Of a DNA stretch of 64,000 nucleotides, positions 12,576 to 23,800 are shown in pieces. Within the stretch, counting starts at the first letter, position 1. The number at the start of each line of letters is the position of its first letter. The notes beneath the pieces are model-generated. The model was not told the DNA's origin and made no database searches. It saw only the letters and a program-made list of their open reading frames with translations. This stretch comes from Camarhynchus parvulus (taxonomy: Eukaryota; Chordata; Aves; Passeriformes; Thraupidae). The DNA lies in NCBI RefSeq assembly GCF_901933205.1, contig NC_044572.1:65258965-65322964 (forward strand), given 5' to 3'. Made by a program: the position numbers and the translations under genes.

Positions 12576-15529
12576 ATATCTTAACACGGTCCACTTTTGT
12601 GCAACGTAACACTGATTATACCAACATTGTCTCTGACTTATTTCCAGTTAGAAAAGCTGCTCAATTTCCTGTGCCATCTAATAATTTCTTTCACCCTTTG
12701 TGTGGCTGAAATAGTCAAACTGTGCTGTCCACTGTGGGAACAGCTGTATATTTCAGTACTGCTGAGACAGAATTTAACAGCAATTAGTTGTTCTTTTTCT
12801 TTTTGTATTCATAGTTCACATTTACAAAATGTTCTCCAAAACTAGTTCAATTCAAGGCTTATTTCCATTTGAGGAAAGCTGGGAATTTGACCTAGCTTTA
12901 GGAGTCAAGACATAAAATAAAATGAAGTATCAGGCGTGCAATAAAATCATACACCCTGCAGAGCTGTTTTTGTACTCTTGTGGGATGGCTTTATTTCAGT
13001 CCAGATAGTCACTGCACGATAATGTTGCAGAGAAGGGAAAGACAAAAAAAAAAAGCTTTAGACAGTAAACCAGATGCATTTATGTTGGGTAGTTTGAGGA
13101 AACCATATCTCACTGCTCCTATTTGTAAGCAGACTTGGATTTGAAAATCCCTGTGGACGACTTACTAATCAGCAAATTTTTCTTAGTAGCAAAATAGAAC
13201 CTGAAGTTAGGATAACAGGCTTTCTCCTGCTTCCTTTCACTGTATCCAAGAGGCTTTAAAAGAAGCCCCGGGATTAGCTGACCCTCCTCCTTTCTTGCAC
13301 TATGCCTGGGCATGATGGGGCTAGTAGTGGGGGGGGCAGGGTGTAATTCCATTGCATCCCACTCCAGCAAGCAAGCTTGCGGAGGAAAAGTCACTGTCTT
13401 GCTTATCTGCTCTCTCTGTGCTAAGGGTATGGCAGAATTTGCAGTTACACCTGATGGTATCTGAGGGAAGGCGGAGGAATTTGCTCCTTTGCCAGAGCAT
13501 GTTTTGCAGTTCATTGCACTATTATAAATCACTTTACTCAGCTGTAGCTCATGAATGAGTATTGGGGGTGGAGGGGAGTAGAAAGGGGAGGGTGTGGAGG
13601 TTGAGTAGGGTTAACAAAATTTGAAACAGATTTACTGAAAGCTCTTCAAGAGTAAATAAAAAAGACAGCCCAGCTGCTGCTGTTCTGCAACACAGCAAAC
13701 TATAAGCTAGAAGTCCTAGTAATTAGTTTCATTTGTAGATGAAAAAAGGTCTTTGGGAGTGCCTGGTATTAATTATCATTAAGGGTTAGTCATCATTTCC
13801 ATTTGAGAAACCTATATTTTTTATTTTTAGCTTTACGTGTTGTCGGCTTACATGCAATTAAAAGACCCTCAAAGCAACCGAGTCACACGTGCCACTGGTA
13901 CAACTTTGCCAGCCTGTCCCTGTCCCAAACCCACAGTGTCCCTGGCTCTGTGGCACTGCAGTGACGTTCTGTTGATTTGCAGTAATAATGAAAGTGATGA
14001 GCAGTGTGAGGGCCTTGCTCACACCCTTCAGCTGGCCTGGCTGCCGTGGCAGGGTGGCTCAGGTGGCTCAGAAAGAGCTTGTGAATCTCAGGTGAGGTAT
14101 GTGGGTTGGGTGGAGGCTTTCCAAAGAGGAGAGAAATGTTCTGTGCAGTTTCAGTAAGACTCATACTCCTTTGTGCTCTGTCATACCTCCTTGAAAATGA
14201 TTGAAGTTAGTGTTCTACCAAAAATGGTCTCAATCTGTTTTAACTTAAAAAACTCAAACTCCGGGTTTGCTTTTCAGCTTTGCCTTGTGGTTGGATTGGT
14301 TTGTGTTTGTTTTTATTTTAAATGTTCTCTTACATTCTGAGTTACAGCTGCTGCATGTCACACTGCTGTATATCTGCTACAAATGATCTTTGTTTATCTT
14401 GTATGTGAATTTTAAAGTTCTATTGATTTGCACTGTGTTCATAGGGAAAGGCTGGTTTTATGCCTAGTAATTGCTTTATGGTGGGCAATAAGGAATGGAA
14501 GAGGAAGGATTTGAGCTGGCTTAGTAAATATGTGAGTGGAACCCTACTTCTGTTGAAGTTTTGCCACCAACTTAAATGTAGCCAGGCTCTTACTGCTTCT
14601 GAGTAAACCACTGTAAGATTTTGGTAATTTGATCTCCTTATCTCTAAATGGAGCAACTATTAATACTCTTGTGGCAGATTTTCTTAATCCAAGATAGGAA
14701 GTGTTATCTGGCATATGTGATGTAATGCCTGGCTCCTGCACTGTTCAGTGGAGCTTGTCAACAGAAAATATTTGGGTTGGCTGTTTCTAAGACCTGAAGT
14801 AATATTATATCACCTTGGCTAGTTATGACATTAGGCTTTTCTTTTGTTTCTTCATAGATTCAGGAAGAAATATGATAGCTTTGTCAGTAACATGAAATAG
14901 CAATGCTTCCAAAGGAACTCTACCCTGGAAGGATTCCCTAACTATGGTGTATGTGGTGTGCAAATTGCAGTGTCTATGTGTATGGGTAGGCAGAAGAAAC
15001 TGAACTATTTTGAGATATTTTCCCTCTAGTATTAATTAATAATGGCAGAACTAAAAATAGTCCCATGAATATGCTCCTTTCTATAATATAGTTCTTTCAT
15101 GAGTTAAATAAAAGAATAAAAATACGTGTAGGCTATTTGTGGTTGATTTGTGTGCCTCTCCCACTGACACCAAGAAGTTATCCTGCAGATGGAAATCTTC
15201 CATGCATCGTAAGATTTTGTCCTGAAGAAAAAGCAGCACAAAAGGAATTGAAGAATAAAGCAATGGTTATTAGTCTTGAATAGCTTTTATGTTATAATTT
15301 AACTCAGATTTACTTACTAGAATGGATTATTTTGAATTATTTTTGTATTAATTTTTCAAAAATCTCTGCTCATATGTTACTTTTCTCCTCTTTACTTATT
15401 TATGCACCAAAATGTGAGTCAACTGAATGCTCTAAAGTGTAGTCAGCATAACACTGTTCTGAAAAATCATCCACACTTCTACAGAGATAAAAATCCTAAT
15501 GTAAAAAAAATCTGTTGGCTGGTATTAAT
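12576..15529. other. Unique noncoding sequence
   Basis: No exon or mobile element recognised. Includes an eight-G run near 13330. The 13837-14157 stretch is open on both strands for about 100 codons but has no recognisable protein features. Confidence 0.5.
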
Positions 15530-15900
15530 ATTAAATCATCCCCTGAGAAAAGTCCTCAGTGCTAATTAATGAATCATGAAACTTACAGGTTTAAAGATAA
15601 TATTTGTCACCTATATCTATTCATAAGAAGAACATTTTCATCATCAGATCCCATCAGAAACTACTAATTAAGGCTTCCTCTTCCTTCTCTGTGTTTCAAG
15701 ACAGCATAGGGGAGGAAATTGCTGCTAAAGCTGAGATTTTATTCAGATTTTTCAGTGCAGTCCAATTTGCATAAAGTCTAATAAAGCATTATTAAAATCT
15801 ATTAACACTTGTCTATGGCAATTACATTCAGTTTGCAATTTTGAATGATTGCATGTCATGCAAACTGAGATAAGGGTTCATGGAGGGCTATCAAAGAATG
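15530..15900. promoter_or_regulatory. Candidate conserved noncoding element (TAAT/octamer-rich)
   Basis: The block is dense in homeodomain-type words (GCTAATTAATGAATCATG near 15561, CTACTAATTAAGG near 15660) and carries a perfect POU octamer ATTTGCAT at 15765-15772. Further octamer-like words (TTTGCAAT, GATTGCATG, CATGCAAAC) follow over the next 100 bp. This texture is typical of developmental enhancers, but the call rests on motifs only; conservation was not tested. No gene or repeat lies within it. Confidence 0.35.
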
Positions 15901-18900
15901 AATTGTAATCCTGGGAAGGATGTGTGAAAGAAATGTTCACAAGGCAGAAACTTTAGGGAAGAGTAAACATCATCTGCTTTCTAAAAGGCAGTGAGTAATT
16001 CTTGGCTCTACAGAGTTTCAATCATGGCTGCCTTCAGATGTTTATTTTACAATATATATCTATGATATACAAGTCTGATTGAACATTGTGGTATTTTATT
16101 ATAAAACCTGGAAGGCATTGTCCTCTAGAGAGAACTGAAGATTTTAACTAATATTGATTATTTAGTGTGGACTGTAAAAATCATAAGTTAAAATGGGGGT
16201 GGGGAAAGCATGCCAAGGCAAGATTTAAAAGTTTTTTATAGATTTTTAAAGGTTTCAGGGGAACTGGTGAAAATTCAAATAACATTAATTGACAGAACTT
16301 TTAAAATTGCTAAGGTGTATACTGGATTTGTCTGTTTATCAAAGTTATGGCAGGAATGCTCTCAATACAAACTTGTGGAAAGGGCAGGTATTGATATCTG
16401 GTTTACCATCATGACTTGAAAATCAAACTCTATCTGTATTTCAACAGTGCAGCTCTTCCTGCTCACTTGTGGATGAGTTAGGGCATCTCAGAGCACTTGG
16501 ACAAACATCCTTGCAGGGTGATCTCCCTTCAACCTTGCTCTGACTGCTTCACCATGCTGGGAAATGAGGCAAGGGCAAACATGGCTGCTGGCTGTCCCTG
16601 TTCAGCTCAGCCCCAAGGGCTGCCTCTGGTTGTGTTTGCTCTGGGAGCCATTTCTTCTGTATCTGGAATTCCCTCGCAGAAGCTGCGAGGTCTTTAGGGT
16701 GATGAATCAGGACTGTGATCGTGAGAGTCATCCCTGTGTCAGTGAGTGAGAGCTGGAAATTCTTTATTATTTGGAAGGGAAGAGTCTTAGCTCTGCCCTG
16801 CATCCTGGAGGTATCAGGCTGCACTTTGTTCTCTGAGTGCTTGAAGACTTTCACTCCTACACCCCATGTTCTGGGGGAGTGGAGGGAAACCCCAACAAGA
16901 GAGAGTGTGGCGCTTACGGGTTTACTTTGCAATGACCTAAGAGGATTACATCACCCTGGAAGTCAGCTATTTGGCTCTCCCTGAAGAAATTGTCTGTCTC
17001 CATCTCAAATTGTCTGTTAAAACCACATAAAGGCTGGGTTTAGTTACTAGAGATAACCTTGGCAACAACTTTCTACCAAGACTGGTTATGCTTCACTGAA
17101 ACCAAAAGCTGTGAAAGCAGTACAGAGAGACTCCTGGGGTGGGAGATGATGCTCAGCTACTAAATATTCCTTTTCCAAGGATAAGATAGCCCCATGCTCT
17201 ATCCAGAACCAAATGCAAAGATCTTGGCTTTGAATTTGTCTGTCTTCCTTGCCAGTGTGTTGTACACTACTTCACATGCATGGTGTAAAATGGAGTAAGC
17301 TTTCTTGCTACTAACCATGGTATTTTTCTTATAATCTTGAAGGTTTAAAGACACCTTAATTTAATGGATCTATTTTCTTAAATGGAAGGCTTTTGCGCAA
17401 TGTGGCCTAGGTGGCCATGCAAATATCTTGGTTGACAGGATGACAGTGTTTATATAATTTTCAGAAAAATTACTTGCTAGGGCATTTTTAGTAGAAGTTT
17501 CTGTAATTTATTCATTAACATTTTCTTCTCTGTAGCCTGCTAAGTTGGAATTATGAAAACAATACCAGTAACATTCTGGAGTGTTCTTCAAAGCATTTTT
17601 AAAATAGCTTTCCCATACTATGTGGCAAAAAATTAAATGCACAATATTTTTTCTATTGTGCAATAGAATACACACAAGTATAATAGAATATAAATGTTTT
17701 CTAGGCATTTAAAAAAAATGACCTCCTAGTGCATCAAAGTTGCACCTTTTGGAAGTGATGCTATTGCTCCCAACTATTCCTGGGGGACTGTTTATCTCCC
17801 ACCATCCAGTGTGGGGAATATGGCTGTTTTATCTGTTTCTGTATTTTTTTGCATGACCCAAGCTGTCACTGGAGTTGGCAGTAAGTGAGGGCGTGCAACA
17901 AACCAGTAGGAGTGGGTTCTCTGCTGCCACTGCCCCAAAGGGAGATGGAACGTGATGTTCTCTGTTTCTCAAGCTTTGCTGCAGTTTGAAGAATTTTTAT
18001 GAGGGGGGATTCAATTTGGCAAAGTGAGTTTTCTTCTTTGTCTGTAAAACTGTTAGCATGAGAAGTATGCAGAACATTCTGAGACCTGGAGTGTTCTGAC
18101 CGGTCGAGCAGCATTAACAGCACTCTTGAACTCCATGAATTGCTTCCCTCCTTGCTCTTGGGAAGGAACATACCCTTTACTGTTTTGGAGCAAGGAAGCT
18201 GCTAGCACCAAAAACAGTCTAAGAAAACTTGCTACGAGCACTGTTCTGCTACAGCCCAGGCACAGAAATAAAAGCAAAGTCTCCATGACAAGTATTTCTC
18301 TATATGAGTTAGGATTTTTGCTGGCTGTTAAAGGGAAAACATCCAGATAACACATCTAAAATCTTAAGCACCTCTATATATGCAAAGTGACCAGTGGAGA
18401 CCTCCATCAAACATTCCTTTTTTATTCTTCTCTCTAAAATTATTAATAACTTCTTGTTTTGCTTTTCCTCATCTGGCTATTTCTTGCCTTCTGAAGACTG
18501 TAACACCATTTCTTAGACTGGCAGCATTTTAGAATTTGCTGAGCAAATTTTTTTTTTAATTGTAATGTCTCTTGTTCCTTTCTACAGCTTGCATGCAGCT
18601 CTCTACATATGTTTTTCATGTCTTTCTTTTCTGTTTGCCCTCCCAGTTCTTCTGTGACAACTAGCTGCCTTTGCAAAATGCTTCTGGGTTTGCTTCATAC
18701 CACATAAAGTCTAGGCAAATGAATGTTTTCTCTAATGTATTTACGTAGACTATTAAGAAGAAAACAAACCTAGGACAAGAACAAAATTAATCACTGGTTT
18801 ATTAGTTTGGCATTGTTGCTTGCCTGCAGAACTGCTTTATATCAAACATGTTTTTTAATAAGTAAATAAATAAATGACAAGCGGGAGTACCAAGCTTAGC

Positions 18901-19079
18901 CCAGCATGAGTATTGACAGTGGTTACTGCTGACAGCTTTTTACTGTTTCCAAACAACATGTTTCATTCCCTTAACTCCATTGTCATAGGGAATAGGGCAA
19001 TACCAAGCTATTCAGCAGAGACGCTTGCAATAAGGAGCATTCATGGCTTTACTTTTGTCTTGACTTGAAGAGGTTTTGA
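15901..19079. other. Unique noncoding sequence
   Basis: No supported gene. ORFs at 16549-16932 and 17866-18355 are short and overlap others on the opposite strand, as expected by chance. Confidence 0.55.
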
Positions 19080-19250
19080 CGAAATTGTGCCGGGAGAATT
19101 CAGCTTGGCACCCCCGAGTCAGAGGCCGTGTCCACAGCAGAAACTGGAGACCCAAGACGATTTCCCTGCAACGAGGCTGAGCTGCGCTATTTTGGGAGAG
19201 CGCTTGTTCCTAGCCCTCCGATTTGATTTAATTCAAAACCACCAAGCGAA
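19080..19250. other. Locally CpG-enriched patch
   Basis: Ten CpG dinucleotides lie between 19080 and 19248, against a CpG-poor background. GC is also raised. It is too short and sparse for a standard CpG island, and no TATA box, exon or repeat is evident. It could be a relic promoter, a conserved element or chance. Confidence 0.35.
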
Positions 19251-20147
19251 CATGGAGGGGAAAATCCAGTAGTCCCACTAGCTGCAAAGATGCATCTCTT
19301 ATTTTTGTCCAGAGCTTCCATTAATGCCAGGCTGGAAATACTCACCAGGAGGGGAATATGCTGCTTTATCTTGCCCCAGGGCTTACATAGCTGTGGCAGC
19401 AGCCCCCTGAATGTAATAGAAGTCATGTGTTGGCATAGCTGCTTAGGCTCTTGGACACGGGAACAGGACAAGAAAATAGGATGCAGAAGACAAATTCACC
19501 CTTGCTGCTCACCAGTGCTGGGTGTGAATCAGATTTTAGGTGTGTTTTCCTGAGTCGTGTGGGGTCAGTTTGGGTGTAGGCAGGGTGGGCATGCCCACCC
19601 CTCCCCTGAATATAGCAGCCTGGCCAGCCTTCTTCTTCTGTGTGCTCCCCAGAAAATTCAGCTAAGGGACAGGAACTTCAAAAATTTTTTTTTTGCTTAT
19701 TTTCTATTTCACTTCTACCAGACTATCTGAAACCTTTCACTTTTCACTGGAATTTAAAAGCTGTTTTTAATTATGAGTCTTCATATGAACTTAGAGATAA
19801 TAATGTGAGACGAGAATTTCAGGCTGCCTTCAGTCAATGTAATTTTTACCTGGGAGGCTGGGAACATTTGCTGTGACTTCCACACTGCACTTTTACTAGA
19901 GTGGAAGGGAAGTGAAAATTTTGTTCTCTCAGTTTGCAGTGCATCACACTGGTTAATGAAACCACATGCAGACATATAGGTGGTTTTTTTCTTCTTATTT
20001 AACAACTTATAAACAAAAGCAGAGAAAAAAATTTAAAAAGTGGTCTTTTACTTGTATAATATTGGATAGATTTCTGACTTAAAATGCCCATTGGAACATA
20101 TCTAATGCACCATGCTTTTATTTTTTGTTATTTTAAGCCAGATCATA
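19251..20147. other. Unique noncoding sequence
   Basis: No gene or repeat was recognised up to the CR1 cluster. Confidence 0.5.
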
Positions 20148-20516
20148 ATCATAGAATGAATGGTTTCAGTTGGAAGGGACCTTGGACATCACCTAGTTCC
20201 AGCAGCCCTGCCATGGGCAGGGACACCTTCCACTAGACCAGATTGCTAAGGGCCCCATCCAACCTGGCTTTGAACACTGCCAGGATGTGGCACAACTTCT
20301 CTGGGCAACCTGTTCCAGTACCTCACCACCCTCACGGTAAAGAATTTCTTCATAATATTTAATCTAAATCTGCCTTCTGTCAGTTTAAAGCTATTGCCCC
20401 TTGTTCTACCTCTGCATGGCTTTGTTAGAAGTCCTTTCCCACCTTTCTTGTAGACTCCCTTCAGAAAATGGAAGGCCGCTCTGAGGTCTCCCTCGAGTCT
20501 TCCTTTTTCCAGGCTT
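20148..20516 (-). mobile_element. CR1 LINE with the best-preserved ORF2 tail in the window
   Basis: Antisense CR1 beginning with the inverted tail AATCATAGAATGAATGG. On the minus strand an open frame from about 20516 to 20290 encodes the C-terminal part of ORF2: 'EGDLRAAFHFLKGVYKK', then 'GRTRGNSFKLTEGRFRLN', then 'KKFFTVRVVRYWNRLPREVV'. This is downstream of the reverse transcriptase catalytic core, so the copy has no activity. The frame is lost close to the end of the coding part. The element is 5'-truncated where it meets the neighbouring CR1 tail at 20531. Confidence 0.95.
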
Positions 20517-20530
20517 CTCTTTCCAGTTGT

Positions 20531-20840
20531 TACATAGAACATATTGAGTTGGAAGAGACCCATCAGGATCGTTCAGTCCAACTCCTGGCCCTGCAGAGAA
20601 TGCTCCAAGAGTCACACCATATGCCTAAGAGCATTGTCCAAATGCTTCTTGAGTTCTGTCAGGCTTGGTGCTGTAACCACTTCCCTGGGGTGCCTGTTCC
20701 AGTGCCCAAGCACCCGCTCAGTGGAAAAGTCTTTTCCTGATATCCAAACTAAACCTGTCCTGCCTCACCTTCATGCCATGTCCTTGAGTCCTGCCACAGG
20801 ACAGGAGAATGAAGAGATCAGTGTCTGCCCCTCAGCTTCT
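20531..20840 (-). mobile_element. Second CR1 LINE, different subfamily, tandem with the first
   Basis: Begins (antisense) with a decayed tail TACATAGAACATATTGAGTT and continues with GGAAGAGACCCATCAGGATC, then blocks around 'CACACCATATGCCTAAGAGC' and 'CAGGCTTGGTGCTGT'. The 3' UTR differs from that at 20148-20516, so this is another CR1 subfamily. Same orientation as its neighbour, about 14 bp away. The end near 20840 is approximate: similarity stops around 'GAAGAGATCAGTGTCTGCCC'. Confidence 0.92.
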
Positions 20841-23800
20841 TCAGGTGGTGCCTGTTGAAGGAAGTGTTGCACCACGTGAACAACAAGATCTGTGTCCTAC
20901 ATTTGTGGTTGCTGAGTATCGCACAAGGAATGAATCTTTAAAATTTTTCAATAATATTGAATAATTTAAATTGAAATTCATGCGTGCCCCCTTGCAAATC
21001 ATTTCAAAATGTTTCTTCAGGAATAAGCTTATACTAAAGAATTTAACCTTGCTGATATATCTGGGGTATACTATGGATGTAGTTCCAAAAGCCCTGTTCT
21101 TTGGTGAATGTGTGATAGACGAGAGACGCCTTAACTTGCACTAAAAATGTGAACGGCTTATTACGGAATGGCCATCTTTTTCTTGAAATACCTTGTTTTA
21201 GACCTTGAAATACTAAAATTATGTGGCAAGATGTATCAGTTGCACACGGAAATACCAGCACCCCAACAGCAGGTATTGTGGCAATGGGATTTGAAGATTA
21301 GCTGGGAGCCAGCTATGTACTAGGATGCCTTGGCTTATCCAAAAATGAAGGTGTATGAATGGATTTTGTTAAAATTTAAGCAATCTTCTGTGAAATTTTC
21401 TTTGAAACTGTTTTGTGATGACATATATATAGCAAGCAAAAGGGGTTTTCTTTGCCTTTCAGTGCTTTGTTGAAAAAAGTAAAACAATATAAAGCACTTC
21501 AGAAATGAAGGAAAAAAAGATGTGTAGGCAAAATGCTTTTAAAATTGACTTTTAAGCCACTCAAAAAAGTTTTCAGTTTGTTGTCTGAATAGAACAAAAT
21601 TTACAGCTGAAGTGAGGGAAGGATGGGTTGTGGGGATATTTCACTTGTTTTTATGGAAGCATTAATAAGATGATTAAAAAAAATTGAAAAATGGGCAAGA
21701 GCTAGGGCAGTCTAGGGAATTAAAAATCTGATTAATGCTAGGACTTAGACTCACGTGCTCAAGCTGCAGCCACCAAACAGAACATAGCTCCTACTGATGT
21801 GAGTGATTACCTGAAACGACAATTTTTTTTGAAAGGGGAAAAAAAAGAGGAGAAAAGAACTTTCTTTTTCTTAACGTAAATATTTTCTGCTGCCTGGAAC
21901 TAATAGCTTTTATTGCTACTGCTGTTTAAATATTAGCTTTTGTAGTTCACTTGCCAGAAGCAGCACTCACCCTATGTCATTAAAAATAGCTGAAGTTCAC
22001 CTCTGTAGTTTGTATATCAAAAGGGTGCTCTCCTGGCAGCTGTGAGAATGTCACTGTGCATGGTATGCAGAGGTGTAGCAGCTGGCCATGTTTACTCTGC
22101 TGGGACTCTGTGTCTGCACACAGGTGCGTGTGCATACCTGTATGTACATTTATGTTTATAAACGTGGCATTTTCACAGTGACCTCCTAGTGAGCTTGGTT
22201 CTTATGCTTAGGTCCTCTGAAGCTGAGTGGCAGGAATATATCTGAAGGAAGACAACTTCCACGCCTGTTGGTCTTCTGCCGGTTGTAATGCTCTTGATTC
22301 ATTTAGAAGCAGCTGGCAGCACTAAGACCAGGAGGAGGGCTTGAACAGACTCTGCAGTATTTGTGGGATCATGCTGTGTGTGGATTGACTTCCCAGCTCA
22401 CTGTGCATCTAGTCAGGGGAAGAGGACAAAAATATCTAAATCTATTTACTGTGTGAATGTAGAAGCTTGAATCCTGAAGAATTGCAGTGTGATTTTTTTT
22501 TAAACTATCTTTGCAGCTGTAAAAGGAATATCTTTCCTTTTACTTTCCTCAGGAAATACCTGCAAGAAAGTATCCTGTTGCACTTTCTTCACCACTAATT
22601 TTTTTTGGTAATTTTTCTCTCCCTGACATGTATACCTCTTCCAGCTCTGTTTTCTTCTGAAACTGAAGCCCCTGTTGAGTCCTGCAAGATCAGAGGTTCC
22701 TTGTGGTCCATGACAGTTATATGGCATGAATCCTCAGTGTCTCAGCTGGCATGTTGAGGTCATCAAAGGTGATATGGATGGGAAAACTGGTGTTTCTCTC
22801 TCTCTTTGGAATAATAAGACCTAGGAGGCAACTGCATTGCTCAAGGTAGCTCTGAGGGACCAGGGTACCTCATGGAATGCCACAGCTTGTGGTGTCTCTT
22901 GCTGCTATGATGCTTCAATATGATGCTTGCAGCCCTGGCAGAGCCTTGTTTCTCTTGGTCTTGCAACTCATGTGGATCCTTTAGAGTCCAAGAGTGAGCT
23001 GGAAGGCTTTTTCTGCTTTGGGACTGTAAGCATGTTTTCCCTATTTCAGACCAGGTGCTCATTTTCCTGACAACTTTCATGAGCTTGTTGTTGTCAAGGT
23101 CTCTGACCTTCTGCCAGCAGTGATCAAAGTCAGGCAGATGCTCAAAAATTGCTGGGAGATACATGGATGGACACACACATGCACGTACTCAGCATGATTG
23201 CATTAGCCTTGTCTTCTTAAGAAACAGATGAAAGCTATATAATTTAATGGTTGGATGAGAGTTCTGTGAGTGGTAATGAGAACAATGCACACTCTGCCAC
23301 ACCACACAAAGAGCTGGCTTCTGAGGCCTCTTTGAAGTGCTGGGGACAAGCACAGCATTGCAGTGGTGAGACGTCTGCAGTGTGAATAAACAAGTGTTTA
23401 GGCATTGCTTAAGTGATGTTGACATTTGTCTGTACCTGCTTTCTGTACAAACATCTGGCTGGAATAAGCCCTGTGGGACAGAGGCTGCCTATGAGCCTTG
23501 AGCTGGTAGAGACAGAGGCTGAGACATCAGTGGCCCTAATGACAAGCTGTGGCCCCACATGTGTGCTTTACGTGGTTGTCCAGGGTTTCCCTTTCCATTT
23601 CTCAGCCATTGCACAGATTTCCCCAGCACCAGTTTCCAGAGCCTGCAGGAGCTGATGCAAGAGCTCCGAAAAATTGCAAGGACTGGTGACTGAAAATGCA
23701 GTTTTCAGCTGTCAAACAGAGCAGCTGCTGCAGCAGGCTGGGCAGCTCAAGTGGGCATGTTTCACTCTGCCTGGGTGTTCTCCTACAAATCCTATTCTGG

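Noticed and set aside
22841..23176. 111-codon minus-strand ORF with protein-like, basic composition
   Set aside because: A CTCCCAG acceptor-like word lies at its start on the minus strand, but no family is recognised and the stop context looks random.
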